Counted from the first letter of the stretch, positions 34,406 through 43,937 are shown. The stretch: DNA of 47,275 nucleotides from Pseudomonadota bacterium (GCA_023427085.1 JAEZBO010000093.1:1-47275), one strand, 5' to 3'. A program made the numbers and translations. The notes: generated from the sequence alone by a model not told the origin.

Positions 34406-35752
34406 ATGCTCGACCCGACCCTGCTGCGCAAAGATCTCCAAACCGTGGTGGCCCGGCTGCAAGCCCGCGGCTACGCCTTCGACGTCGCCCGTTTCGAGTC
34501 GCTCGAATCGCGCCGCAAGTCGCTGCAGACCGAGACCGAGACGCTGCAGGCGCGCCGCAATGCGCTGGCCAAGCAGATCGGCCAGCTCAAGTCGCGCGGC
34601 GAGGACGCCAGCGCCGTGATGGCCGAGTCGCAGGCCGTGCCGGCCCGCCTCAAGGCGCTCGAGGAAGAACTCGGCGCCTTGCAGCAAGAGCTGACCGGCC
34701 TGCTGCTGACGGTGCCCAACGTGCCGCACGAGAGCGTGCCCACCGGTGCCTCGAGCGATGACAACATCGAAGTGCGGCGCTGGCTGCCGGGCGCCGCGCG
34801 CGACGACGGCAATCCCGCCGCGCTGCCGTTCGACGCGCGTGACCACGTCGCCGTCGGCGAGCCGCTGGGCCTGGATTTCGAGACCGCCAGCAAGCTCTCG
34901 GGCGCGCGCTTTTCGTTCATGCGTGGCCCGATCGCCCGGCTGCACCGCGCGCTGGCGCAGTTCATGCTCGACCTGCAGACCACCGAGCACGGCTATACCG
35001 AGTGCTATACGCCCTATATCGTCAACAGCTCGACGCTGGTCGGCACCGGCCAGTTGCCCAAGTTCAAGGACGATATGTTCTGGGTCACCAAAGGCGGCCA
35101 GGACAGCGAGCCCGAACTCGACGAACAGGGCCACGCGGTCGTGCGCGAAGACCTCTACCTGATCTCGACGTCCGAAATCACGTTGACCAGCTCGGTGCGC
35201 GACAGCATCGTGCCGGCCGATCAACTGCCGATCAAGCTCACCGCCCACACGCCGTGTTTCCGTTCGGAAGCCGGCAGTGGCGGCCGCGACACCCGCGGCC
35301 TGGTGCGCCAGCACCAGTTCGACAAGGTCGAGATGGTGCAGATCGTCAGCCCGGCCGAGTCGTATGCAGCGCTCGAGGACATGGTCGGCCATGCCGAGGT
35401 GGTGCTGCGCAAGCTCGAACTGCCGTACCGCGTGATGTTGCTGTGCACCGGCGACATGGGCTTTGGCGCGGCCAAGACCTACGACCTCGAGGTCTGGCTG
35501 CCTGCCCAGGACACCTGGCGCGAGATCTCGTCGGTGTCGAACTGCGAGGCCTTCCAGGCCCGCCGCATGCAGGCCCGCACTCGCGCCGCGCAGGGCAAGC
35601 CCGAATATCTGCACACGCTCAACGGCTCGGGCCTGGCGGTCGGCCGCGCGCTGGTCGCGGTGCTCGAGAACCACCAGCAGGAGGACGGCTCGATCCGTAT
35701 CCCGGCCGCCTTGCAGCCCTATCTGGGCGGTCTCGCCGTGCTCAAGGCCTAA
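34406..35752 (+). CDS. serS: seryl-tRNA synthetase
   Basis: The protein has 448 residues from MLDPTLLRKDLQTV. The N-terminal antiparallel coiled coil (about 30-105, EEELGALQQELTG) binds the long variable arm of tRNA-Ser. The class II core has motif 2 (FRSEAGSGGRDTRGLVRQHQ) and motif 3 (LNGSGLAVGRALVAVLEN). It charges tRNA-Ser in the cytoplasm. The frame is open upstream to 34091 but lacks family residues there. It is followed by a strong terminator. Confidence 0.98.
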   Translation: MLDPTLLRKDLQTVVARLQARGYAFDVARFESLESRRKSLQTETETLQARRNALAKQIGQLKSRGEDASAVMAESQAVPARLKALEEELGALQQELTGLLLTVPNVPHESVPTGASSDDNIEVRRWLPGAARDDGNPAALPFDARDHVAVGEPLGLDFETASKLSGARFSFMRGPIARLHRALAQFMLDLQTTEHGYTECYTPYIVNSSTLVGTGQLPKFKDDMFWVTKGGQDSEPELDEQGHAVVREDLYLISTSEITLTSSVRDSIVPADQLPIKLTAHTPCFRSEAGSGGRDTRGLVRQHQFDKVEMVQIVSPAESYAALEDMVGHAEVVLRKLELPYRVMLLCTGDMGFGAAKTYDLEVWLPAQDTWREISSVSNCEAFQARRMQARTRAAQGKPEYLHTLNGSGLAVGRALVAVLENHQQEDGSIRIPAALQPYLGGLAVLKA

Positions 35753-35784
35753 TCGCCGCGCGCATTTGTAAACATTTGTGCCTT

Positions 35785-35819
35785 GGCCGGCGCATCCTGC
35801 CTGGATGCGCCGGCCTTTT
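35785..35819 (+). terminator. rho-independent terminator of serS
   Basis: A perfect 13-bp stem, GGCCGGCGCATCC (35785-35797) and GGATGCGCCGGCC (35803-35815), has a five-base loop and is followed by TTTT (35816-35819). Confidence 0.9.
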
Positions 35820-35859
35820 GCTATTCTCTATGCCGGTCTAGGCAGACAGGAACGACAGC

Positions 35860-37032
35860 ATGGCCTCGCTCGCGGTCATAAGAAAAGGCGACAAGACTTC
35901 ACACGGCGGCGAAGTCATCACCGGTGACGAATTCGTCACCGTGTTCGGCAAGCCGATGGCGCGCAAGGGTGACAAGGTCACCTGCCCCAAATGCGGCGGC
36001 ACGCACAGCATCGTCGAAGGCATCATGGATGCGTCGTCCGATCGCCAGGTGGTCGTCGAAGGCATGAAGACCTCGTGCGGCGCCACGCTGATCGCCGGCC
36101 AGCAGCACTACAAGGTCGCTGCCGCCGGCAGTAGCGGCGGGGGCGGCGCCAGCGCGGCCCAGCCCAAGGCTTTCCTGGCCGGCGGCGCCGCGGCGGCCGC
36201 GGCCACGACGCAGGACGCGCCCAAGTACTGCAAGGCGGCCCACAACACGCTGGACCTGACCGCCGCGATGTTCCAGCGCGTGCGCAAACCGGCCAAATGG
36301 GTCGGGCCCTTGCCCGCCAACATTCCGTCGCTGGTGCGCATGGATCACGAGCGCCGCGACGCGCAGGGCAAGCGGCTCGACCCGATGCCGGACCTGCTGG
36401 GCCGCAAGACCGAGGTCTACATTGGCCCGACCCGTGTCGATCTGTACGACCTGCCGCGCTACGTCATGAAGTTCAAGACCTACGACGACCTGTACTGGCA
36501 GGTACCGACGCTGGGCCAGGTCATCAACAGCCTGCGGGTGGTGCCGCCCAAGCTGATCACGGTCTCGCCGATCGGCCACCGCATGCAGTCGGTCGAGATG
36601 CGCATCTGCGACGAGATGTCCGACAGCGACCGCGAGCGCCAGCGCAAGTCGTGGCGCGGCGTGCCGTATATCGGCAAGCCGGATCCCACCTCGCTGTCGC
36701 GCGTCAACGGCGATGCGGTGATGTCCTATATCCGGCTGTACCCGATGAGTACCCACCGCGGCGTGCAGGCCGAGTGCGACCACGTGGTGCTGCACGAGAT
36801 CGCCCACCATTACGCCGACGCCAAGAACGTCGATATCGACAAGCGCTGGAGCGCCGCGATCAAGAGCGACGGTAACTCGCCATCCGATTACGCCAAGACC
36901 TCGCCCGACGAGGATTTCGCCGAGTTCGTGGTGCTGGCCGTGGTGTTGCAGGGCACGCCTTGCGAAGCCTACGCGCGCAAGATCTACAAGGCGCGCTACA
37001 AGTACTTCGACACCATGGGCATCCTCGGCTGA
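35860..37032 (+). CDS. PAAR-domain T6SS effector with zincin metallopeptidase domain
   Basis: The protein has 390 residues. The N-terminus (about 1-90) is a PAAR domain: MASLAVIRKGDKTSHGGEVI, KPMARKGDKVTCPKCGGTHS and LIAGQQHYKV, with the usual GxxTxHGG and a Cys/His zinc site at the tip. A Gly/Ala-rich linker follows (about 90-125). The C-terminal domain holds HEIAHHYAD, the HExxH zinc-peptidase motif (H312, E313, H316), and downstream SPDEDFAEFVV with E351 or E355 as third ligand. This is a specialised PAAR effector, in which the spike tip carries a protease toxin. It sits between serS and pga with no other T6SS gene beside it. No downstream ORF looks like an immunity protein. Confidence 0.85.
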   Translation: MASLAVIRKGDKTSHGGEVITGDEFVTVFGKPMARKGDKVTCPKCGGTHSIVEGIMDASSDRQVVVEGMKTSCGATLIAGQQHYKVAAAGSSGGGGASAAQPKAFLAGGAAAAAATTQDAPKYCKAAHNTLDLTAAMFQRVRKPAKWVGPLPANIPSLVRMDHERRDAQGKRLDPMPDLLGRKTEVYIGPTRVDLYDLPRYVMKFKTYDDLYWQVPTLGQVINSLRVVPPKLITVSPIGHRMQSVEMRICDEMSDSDRERQRKSWRGVPYIGKPDPTSLSRVNGDAVMSYIRLYPMSTHRGVQAECDHVVLHEIAHHYADAKNVDIDKRWSAAIKSDGNSPSDYAKTSPDEDFAEFVVLAVVLQGTPCEAYARKIYKARYKYFDTMGILG

Positions 37033-37089
37033 GGCCGGGCTGCGCGGCGCGCCCGGACAGGGCCGGCGCGCCGCGTCATGACCACGCCG

Positions 37090-37776
37090 TCACTCGGCGT
37101 GGCGGCGCGCCTGGCCCACCGGCTCGTCGATGTCGTCGCTGCGCCGACGGCGGCGGCCATCCAGATCCGAAGCATGGCTGAGCCGGCCTTCGTCATCGTG
37201 CTGCACCTGCAGGCGACGGGCCTGCGACCAGGCCGACAGGCGGCCCGGCGTGACTTCAGCGTAATCGGCCACTTCGAAAACGGTGCTTTCGCGCGCCGTC
37301 TCCTGGCTGCTTTCTTCCTCCGTGCGCAGCAGCCGGCGCAACGGCGCCAGCAACAGCACCAGCACGAATACGCCCAGCGCGCCCAGCAGATACAGCGCCA
37401 GCAGGCTGGCGTCGTCCATGTTCTCGGTCGGACGGAAGAAGTGCCGCCACGCGTAGATCGCCACGCCGATCCAGAACAGGCCGACCAGCAGCGGCCGCAG
37501 CGCATGCAGCCAGATGTACAACATATAGGCGCGTGGCGAGGGTTCCCCGGCCTCGAAGGCCTCCAGCGGCACCCGCGCGGCGTCCAGGATCGGCTCCTTC
37601 ACGTAGGGCTGCGACCACTCCTGCTGGCGTTCCGGAGGGCGGTAATCCGGCGACATCGTGGCCGCCGCGTCTGCGCCAGCCACTTGCGCGCCGGCACTTG
37701 CCTCGTTGGCCGCGCCGCCGTGCGCGCCCGCTGCGTCAGTCGGATTGCGCGGGTCGATCGGTCTTTCTGCGGTCAT
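37090..37776 (-). CDS. pgaD: poly-beta-1,6-GlcNAc synthase accessory subunit PgaD
   Basis: The protein has 228 residues, clearly longer than the roughly 137-residue E. coli PgaD because of a hydrophilic Ala-rich N-terminus and a basic C-terminal tail. Two membrane helices (about 85-110 and 125-148) contain LHALRPLLVGLFWIGVAIYA and LLGALGVFVLVLLLAPLRR. PgaD binds PgaC in the inner membrane and is needed for polymer synthesis and for c-di-GMP control. Its start lies inside the end of pgaC (41-base overlap). It is called bpsD in Bordetella. Confidence 0.88.
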   Translation of the reverse strand: MTAERPIDPRNPTDAAGAHGGAANEASAGAQVAGADAAATMSPDYRPPERQQEWSQPYVKEPILDAARVPLEAFEAGEPSPRAYMLYIWLHALRPLLVGLFWIGVAIYAWRHFFRPTENMDDASLLALYLLGALGVFVLVLLLAPLRRLLRTEEESSQETARESTVFEVADYAEVTPGRLSAWSQARRLQVQHDDEGRLSHASDLDGRRRRRSDDIDEPVGQARRHAE

Positions 37777-39037
37777 AGATGACTCCTCTGTCAGGACTGT
37801 TCCACACCGCTCGCTTGCCGCGGCGGCGCATGATTGTGATGGGGATGGCGAGGACGCTGGTGACCATGTTGATGGTCCAGAACGCGAATGGATACCAGAT
37901 CGTCCACATGAAATAACGCATGATGTGGCGGTCGTAATGACGGTCGATCCACAGGCTCACCGCCATCTGCAGCATGCAGGTCAGGCCCAGCAGCATGCCG
38001 TGCCATTCGGGCCAGAAGCCGACCTGGCCCCAGTCGGTCGGGAACACGTAGCGGATGATCGCGACCGTCAGCACGAACAGCATGGCATAGGCCCAGAACA
38101 CGCTGGCGACGTATTCGATGTAGATCGGCCACATCGGCACGTTGCGCGGCTTCCAGACCTCGCGGGTATGGCGGATCAGCGTCTGCACGCCGCCGACCGC
38201 CCAGCGCTGGCGCTGGCGGTACAGGCCGCGGATGGTCTCGGGCATCAGGATCCAGCTGATCGCGCGCGGCTCGAAACGCACGCGCCAGCCGGCCAGCTGC
38301 ACCTTCCAGCTGACGTCGATGTCCTCGGCCATCACGTCGGGGCTCCAGAAGCCGGCGTCCAGCAGCGCCTTGCGGCGGAACATCGCCAGCACGCCCGAGA
38401 CCGTGAAAAGCCGTCCCATCAACTGCTGGGTGCGCTTGATCAGGCCGATGGTCGACGAGAACTCGCCCACCTGCATGCGGCCGATCAGCGTGGTGCGGGT
38501 GCGGATACGCGGGTTGCCGGTGACCGCGCCGACCTTGGGCGACCGCATCATCGGCACCAGCAGCCAGGCGATCGCATCGCGATCGACCAGCGCGTCGCCG
38601 TCGATGCCGAGGATGTATTCGCCGCGCGCCAGCAGCGCCGCGGTGTTCAGGCCCACCGCCTTGCCCTGGTTCTTGGCGTGATGGATCACCCGCACCTTCG
38701 AGTAGGTCGCGGCCAGCTCGTCGAGGATCTCGCCGGTCTTGTCCTTGCTGCCGTCATTGACGGCGATGACCTCGAACGCCGGATAACGCGTGCGCATCAA
38801 CTGTTCGATGACGTCGCGCACGCCGCGCGATTCGTTGTAGCAAGGCACGATCACGCTCACCAGCGGCGTCTCGGGCAGCAGCGTCAGCGGATCGATGTAC
38901 TCGTGGCGCTTGCGCTCGAAGAACAGCGCGTGCGCGATGCCGCCGCCCATCCAGAAGTAGGCCATCAGGAAGGGATAATAAAAAACGTAGTCGAAGACGA
39001 ACTGCGCGAAGCCGCCGTCCAGGGTGAACCAGCTCAT
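37736..39037 (-). CDS. pgaC: poly-beta-1,6-GlcNAc synthase (GT2 glycosyltransferase)
   Basis: The protein has 433 residues. An N-terminal membrane helix is followed by the GT2 domain, with SVIVPCYNESRG, IAVNDGSKDKTG, ILGIDGDALVDRDA, MAEDIDVSWKVQLAG (ED base) and the product-binding RQRQRWAVGG. Three to four membrane helices follow from about residue 300. It polymerises UDP-GlcNAc into the biofilm polysaccharide and moves it across the inner membrane. Its start overlaps the pgaB stop by four bases (ATGA). It is called bpsC in Bordetella. Confidence 0.96.
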   Translation of the reverse strand: MSWFTLDGGFAQFVFDYVFYYPFLMAYFWMGGGIAHALFFERKRHEYIDPLTLLPETPLVSVIVPCYNESRGVRDVIEQLMRTRYPAFEVIAVNDGSKDKTGEILDELAATYSKVRVIHHAKNQGKAVGLNTAALLARGEYILGIDGDALVDRDAIAWLLVPMMRSPKVGAVTGNPRIRTRTTLIGRMQVGEFSSTIGLIKRTQQLMGRLFTVSGVLAMFRRKALLDAGFWSPDVMAEDIDVSWKVQLAGWRVRFEPRAISWILMPETIRGLYRQRQRWAVGGVQTLIRHTREVWKPRNVPMWPIYIEYVASVFWAYAMLFVLTVAIIRYVFPTDWGQVGFWPEWHGMLLGLTCMLQMAVSLWIDRHYDRHIMRYFMWTIWYPFAFWTINMVTSVLAIPITIMRRRGKRAVWNSPDRGVIYDRRKTDRPAQSD

Positions 39038-41223
39038 CGTGTGATCGTTCCTGCGGGGAGGCCGGGCAGGGCCTTGCTATCCTCGAGCAGCATCGAGGGG
39101 GAGGGCGGCAGCGGTTCTGTCAGCGAGGGCGGCGTATCCAGGCCGTCGTTCATCTGCTGCACCGTCGATCGGATCGACAGCGCGCGGCGCAGCGTCTCCA
39201 GGCCGGGTTGATCGTTGTGGAAGTCATCCGGGTAGTAGGCGAAATGGCGCGCGCCCATGCGATGCAGCATGGCCCACTGCGCGGCCAGCGTTTCGTCCGC
39301 GATGGCGGTGCCGTCGCGCCAGTCGCGCGCCTGCAGTTCGAAGATGGTCTTCTCGAAGCCGCCGGGGGTGGCCGCCACCTGCCGTGCCAGCCGTTGCAGC
39401 CAGGCCTTGGGATCGGCCGCCTGCTCCATGTACGGCATCGCCATCACCGCGGTGTAGTCGTAGGCCTGCAGCGACTGCGCGTAGTTCTGTGCGAACCAGG
39501 CTTCCGACTCGGGCTGCATGACCGGCCGGGCGTACAAGTTGCGGGCCGTCACGATGGTCGGCCGCCAGCGCCGCACGCGGTCCGCCAGCTCGAGCGTGAA
39601 GTCGGTCAGGTAGCGCGTCTTGGCCTGGGTCCAGCGCGCCATCAGCGCGGGGTCGGCGCCGATCTGGCCGATGTCGCGCGGCAGGCCCCAGCTGGCATAG
39701 GTCGCCAACGCCGCCGGACTGACGTCTTCATCGTCGCCCAGCAGCGCATCGTCATGGAACAGCAGTCCGGCGAAGGTCGCGTTGCGGCCCAGGTCTTCGT
39801 AGATCTCGCCGATCACGCGGCGCACCTCGGGATCGAAGGGCGTCAGGCGGTCGTAGCGGGTGTCGGTCTGCTCTGCCGGATGCGGCGCGACATGGCCGCC
39901 GCCGCGCCACGCCACCTTGCGTTGCGCGAGCGGATGGCCGGCCGGCAGCTGGAAGGCCATTACCGGCATCCATGCGTACACCTGCACGCCGGTGCGGGTG
40001 CGCAATTGCCAGGCGACCCGGTTGAACAGATCGGCGCGCATCGGCAGATGGCGGTTGGGGAAATACATGGCATCGGCCGCGCCATCGCCGTCGGGGTCGG
40101 CGAAGGCTTGCAGGAACACCGAGCGCGGGCCGACCGCCAGCACCCGTTCGAGCAGCACCGACAGATTGCGTTCCTGCTGCACCGGGTCGGGGTCGTAGAC
40201 GTAGTCCAGGTCGATGTGCATGGCCCGGTTCAACGGATAGATCGTGCCGTCGCCAACCGGTGCGCGAAACAGCCGGTAGTCCGGCATCGTCATGTCATAG
40301 GTCGCCAGGCCGCGCCGGATGGTGCGCAACGACACCTGCGACGGCGTGTTGGGGCCGTCCTCGAGCGTGACGGTGATCGGCATGCCGGCGCGTTCGGCGG
40401 CCTCCAGCGAGATGTCGGTATAGGCGCCGTAGGGCCATACCATCGCGCGCACCCGCGTGCCGGTCTTGCGCTCGATCAGCTCGCGGCTGCGCCGCATGTC
40501 GGTCTCGATGCGGCGGGTGTAGGCCTGCACCGTCTCGTACTGGCCACTGGCCGGATCGTATTGGCGGGTGGCCGCCGCCGGCTGCAGATTGCCTTGCGGG
40601 TTGCCCTGGATGCCCTGGTGCATGGCGTGGCTGTGGCTGGCAAATTCGACCAGCCCCGAGTCGGCCATTTCGCGCGCCTGCTCCCAGGTCAGGAAGTTCT
40701 CGCGCAGCACCTTGCGGTTGTTGGCGTAACCGGGGATCGGCTGGCCCGCCGGCGTTTCCATCCAGCTGGTCACCAGCGCCGCGACCGCCGGATAGTTGAA
40801 ACGCTTGAGCAGCGGAAAAGCCTTGGTGTAGAGGCTTGCGTAGCCGTCGTCGAAGGTCAGCAGCACGGCGCGCGGCGGCAGGGGCGCGCCGCCGTTGCGG
40901 GCGTCGATGATCTGCTGCAGGCTGACCGGCTGGTAGCCCGCCGTGTGCATCCACGAGAACAGCGAGGCCAGCGTGGTCTGGTCGATCGCGGTGGCTTCCG
41001 GATCGGTCAGGAACGACTGGCGCACGTTCTCGCGGATGTCGTGCAGCGATATGGTGCGAAAGGTCTGGCCGTCGTCGGGGTCGGGCGGCGGCAGCGGCTG
41101 GGCGGCCGCCGGCGCGGCCAGCGCGGCCAGCGCCAGCAGGCCGGCGCCGGCGCCCACGCGCGCGCGGCACGCAGCGGTCTTCAGTGCGCCCAGCAGGCGC
41201 GCGATCAAAAGTTGTGAAGTCAT
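39034..41223 (-). CDS. pgaB: poly-GlcNAc N-deacetylase PgaB
   Basis: From MTSQLLIARLLGALKT (ATG at 41223) the protein has 729 residues; the open frame further upstream is pgaA antisense noise. The signal peptide (about 1-41) ends in LAAPAAAQP with no lipobox Cys, so it is likely a soluble or membrane-tethered periplasmic protein rather than the lipoprotein known from E. coli. The CE4 deacetylase domain has LLTFDDGYAS (D125, D126) and ASHSHAMHQG (H197, H202). The C-terminal glycoside-hydrolase-like domain binds the polymer, with LFHDDALLGDDEDV. It partly deacetylates PNAG before export. pgaA stop and pgaB start overlap by four bases. It is called bpsB in Bordetella. Confidence 0.95.
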   Translation of the reverse strand: MTSQLLIARLLGALKTAACRARVGAGAGLLALAALAAPAAAQPLPPPDPDDGQTFRTISLHDIRENVRQSFLTDPEATAIDQTTLASLFSWMHTAGYQPVSLQQIIDARNGGAPLPPRAVLLTFDDGYASLYTKAFPLLKRFNYPAVAALVTSWMETPAGQPIPGYANNRKVLRENFLTWEQAREMADSGLVEFASHSHAMHQGIQGNPQGNLQPAAATRQYDPASGQYETVQAYTRRIETDMRRSRELIERKTGTRVRAMVWPYGAYTDISLEAAERAGMPITVTLEDGPNTPSQVSLRTIRRGLATYDMTMPDYRLFRAPVGDGTIYPLNRAMHIDLDYVYDPDPVQQERNLSVLLERVLAVGPRSVFLQAFADPDGDGAADAMYFPNRHLPMRADLFNRVAWQLRTRTGVQVYAWMPVMAFQLPAGHPLAQRKVAWRGGGHVAPHPAEQTDTRYDRLTPFDPEVRRVIGEIYEDLGRNATFAGLLFHDDALLGDDEDVSPAALATYASWGLPRDIGQIGADPALMARWTQAKTRYLTDFTLELADRVRRWRPTIVTARNLYARPVMQPESEAWFAQNYAQSLQAYDYTAVMAMPYMEQAADPKAWLQRLARQVAATPGGFEKTIFELQARDWRDGTAIADETLAAQWAMLHRMGARHFAYYPDDFHNDQPGLETLRRALSIRSTVQQMNDGLDTPPSLTEPLPPSPSMLLEDSKALPGLPAGTITR

Positions 41224-43937
41224 TGCAGCGGCATCGAGAGATTCAGGAACACGTGTTCGCGGCGCTCGTTGACGCCGTCGTAGGGGTGGCCGGATACGCC
41301 CACGCCGTAACGCAGCGACAGGGCGTTGCCGACCCGCCACTCGTGGGCGTAGCGCAGGCCCCACAGCGGTCCGCTGCCGAAGCCGGCCTGGTGGTAACGG
41401 CCCCCGTCGGCCTCGACCACCTGGTGGAACTGGCGGTCGTCGCGCTGCCAGGTCAGGAACTGCGTGCGCACCGTCAGCGTGGCGGCGGTCTCGTGGCGCG
41501 GATTGAAGTAGGCGGTCTCGAGCTCGTCGTTGCGGGCGCGGTCGGCGCCCAGCGTGGTCTCGACGATCCAGCGCGGCTGGCTGATCCAGCGTTCGCGCCA
41601 CGACAGGCCGGCCATGTTGCGCACGTTGCCGTCGCTCAGGTCCATGCGGCCGGCCCGGCCTTCGAAGCTGCGCGATTCGTTGACCCAGTAGGTCGCGCCC
41701 AGGCTCAGCTGACGCGCGCCGATGCCGGCCGCCCGGGCCTTCCACGGCGTTTGCGTGCTGTTGCTGTCCCACGCCGCGGACAGGCGCCAGCGGTCGCTGG
41801 CGCGATAGTTGACGTCGGCGGCGAAGCCGGTGCGATAGGGGTCCAGGTTGGCGCGGTGCACTTCGCCGCTGATGTCCCAGCGATCATGGGTCCATTGCAG
41901 GCCGATGCCGCCGCGCGACCAGCGTTCGGGGCCGTCGTCGAGCTCGGCGCGGCCCAGCACGTGGTGATAGAAGACCCGCCAGCGGTCGCGCATCAGCCCG
42001 GAGGTCAGCCGGGTGTCGACCTGCCAGTCGCGATTGGACAGCGCGCCGCCGTCGCGCGCGGCTTCGGCGTCGACGTCCAGCCGCGGCGCGCGGACCGCGC
42101 GCTGGCTCAGCACCGCATTGCGTACCGCGATCGAGTCGGGCGCCTGGTCGGCGAGATGCTCGATCTTCTGGCGGCTGGCACGATGCTGGCCGGCGTCGCG
42201 CAAGGCTTCGGCATGACCGGCATGGGCCGAGATGTCGTCGGGATGGTCGGTCAGCATCTCTTCATACAGCCCGACCGCCTGGTCCGGATGGCCGCGCAGG
42301 CGCGCGGTCTCGGCCTGGCCGGACCGCAGGCTGGCGTTCAAGGGCGCCAGCGACGACAGCCGGTCGAAGCTGGTTTCGGCCTGATCGGTGCGATTGGTGT
42401 ACAGCGCATAACGCGCGCGCAGGCTGCGCACCTCGGTGTATTCGGGATTGGGCCGGCCGGCCTCGGGCGTGAGCCGCAGCAGCGGCGGCGTGGCCGCCTC
42501 GAGCTCGCTCAACAGCGCCTCGGCCTGCGCGATCCGGGCAGTGTCCATATAGGCGTAGACCAGCCCGGTATGCGTGTCGCTGGGCGTGGGGATGCGCGCG
42601 CCGCCTTCGGCCAGCGCCGCTTCGTACAGCGGCACCGCCAGGTCCGAGCGGCGCAGTTGCTGGTAGGCGCCAGCCACGTCCGACTTGACGTAATAGGGCG
42701 GGTCGACGTCCATCGCCCGCAGCGCCTGATAGCGGTCGATGACTTCCTGGTGGCGTGCACGCGCGAACAGCGCGGTGATTTCGTCGTAGGACAGGCCCAG
42801 CCAGACCTGCCGCCAGGCCTGCGCCGTGTCGGCATCGCCGCCGGCGCGTGCCTGCTCGCTGCGCTGCCAGGCATGCTGCATCTGCGGCGCGAAGCGGGGC
42901 AGCACCTCGTCTAGCGCCGCATAGCGGCGCTGGCCGTCGGCATACAGCTGGTCGCGTTCGGTGCGGGCCCAGCGCACTTGCTGGCCGAGCGCCTCGCGCT
43001 CGAAGTGGGCCATCTCCAGTTCGTCGTACAGACCGGGAGTCTTGACCAGCTGCGCGCTGGCCAACTGGTCGGCCGCCGCCGGGGCGCTGCTCTGCGCCAG
43101 CAGGAAATCGCGCTGGCGCAGCGCGTAGCGATGGCCGGGGTCGAGCCGCGCCAGATCGGTGTAGTGATTCAGGGCGATCAGCGTCTGGCCCTGGGCCTCG
43201 GCCAGCGCGCCGCGCGCTTCCAGCAGCGCGATGCGTTGTTCACGGCTGGGCCGCGCCAGCGAGGCCTGCAGCGCGTCGAGCGTCTGCTCGGCCTGCGCCC
43301 AGCGGCGTACGTCGGCCTGCCACAGCGCCTCGAGGATGCGCGGCTTCCAGGCCTGCGGCTGGCGCGAGCGCAGCAGCCGCATGGCCTCGGCCTGCAGGTC
43401 GCGATCCGGGATCGCGCGGGCCGCGGCATAGGCCGACTCCAGCGCGTAGTCGGAGATCTGGCTGGGCGGCGTGGCGCGCATCCATTGCGCCGCGATGGCG
43501 GGCTGGCCGCTTTGCCAGGCCAGCACGATCGCGTCGGAGGCCAGCCGGCGCGACGCATCGGGCGGCAGCGGCTGGGCACCCCAGGACTGCATCTGCGCCA
43601 GCGCGGCCGGTTCGCTGACGCGGCGGCTCTGCACGTCCTGCAGCAGTTGCGTGTGGGCGGCGTAGGTATAGGTGGGGCTGGGCGAGGCAGGGATGGAGGG
43701 CGTCAGCGCTGCGGCAGCGGCGGGCGCAGCAGCGGCAGGCGTAGCAGCGGCAGGCGTAGCAGCGGCAGCGGCGCCAGCAGGCTGTCCGAGCGGCTGGCTC
43801 CAGCCGGGCACGGCCCACACCAGTCCGACCAGCGTGGCGGCGAGGGTGCGGCGGCGATACGGACGTTTAACGGGCTCAGCAAGGGGTTTAACCGGATTCA
43901 AGGTAAGGCAGGCCTCGTCGGCCAGGGGGCCGAGCAT
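41220..43937 (-). CDS. pgaA: poly-GlcNAc outer-membrane export porin PgaA
   Basis: The protein has up to 905 residues. A signal peptide ends near residue 47 (LVGLVWAVPGWSQP); the ATG at 43937 has no clear SD, and TTG at 43904 is an alternative. A low-complexity Ala/Pro/Thr linker is coded by 15-base repeats. The middle (about 90-600) is rich in TPR-like helices such as ALNHYTDLARLDPGHRYALR. The C-terminal third is a beta-barrel, ending with RREHVFLNLSMPLQ. PgaA forms the outer membrane exit for PNAG. It is the first gene of the minus-strand pgaABCD operon. It is called bpsA in Bordetella. Confidence 0.94.
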   Translation of the reverse strand: MLGPLADEACLTLNPVKPLAEPVKRPYRRRTLAATLVGLVWAVPGWSQPLGQPAGAAAAATPAAATPAAAAPAAAAALTPSIPASPSPTYTYAAHTQLLQDVQSRRVSEPAALAQMQSWGAQPLPPDASRRLASDAIVLAWQSGQPAIAAQWMRATPPSQISDYALESAYAAARAIPDRDLQAEAMRLLRSRQPQAWKPRILEALWQADVRRWAQAEQTLDALQASLARPSREQRIALLEARGALAEAQGQTLIALNHYTDLARLDPGHRYALRQRDFLLAQSSAPAAADQLASAQLVKTPGLYDELEMAHFEREALGQQVRWARTERDQLYADGQRRYAALDEVLPRFAPQMQHAWQRSEQARAGGDADTAQAWRQVWLGLSYDEITALFARARHQEVIDRYQALRAMDVDPPYYVKSDVAGAYQQLRRSDLAVPLYEAALAEGGARIPTPSDTHTGLVYAYMDTARIAQAEALLSELEAATPPLLRLTPEAGRPNPEYTEVRSLRARYALYTNRTDQAETSFDRLSSLAPLNASLRSGQAETARLRGHPDQAVGLYEEMLTDHPDDISAHAGHAEALRDAGQHRASRQKIEHLADQAPDSIAVRNAVLSQRAVRAPRLDVDAEAARDGGALSNRDWQVDTRLTSGLMRDRWRVFYHHVLGRAELDDGPERWSRGGIGLQWTHDRWDISGEVHRANLDPYRTGFAADVNYRASDRWRLSAAWDSNSTQTPWKARAAGIGARQLSLGATYWVNESRSFEGRAGRMDLSDGNVRNMAGLSWRERWISQPRWIVETTLGADRARNDELETAYFNPRHETAATLTVRTQFLTWQRDDRQFHQVVEADGGRYHQAGFGSGPLWGLRYAHEWRVGNALSLRYGVGVSGHPYDGVNERREHVFLNLSMPLQ
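43729..43770. repeat. 15-bp tandem repeats in the pgaA linker
   Basis: The unit GCAGCGGCAGGCGTA occurs twice exactly (43729-43743, 43744-43758), and a third, partial copy follows. On the coding strand it reads Thr-Pro-Ala-Ala-Ala. Copy number changes would alter linker length in steps of five residues without a frameshift. Confidence 0.8.
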
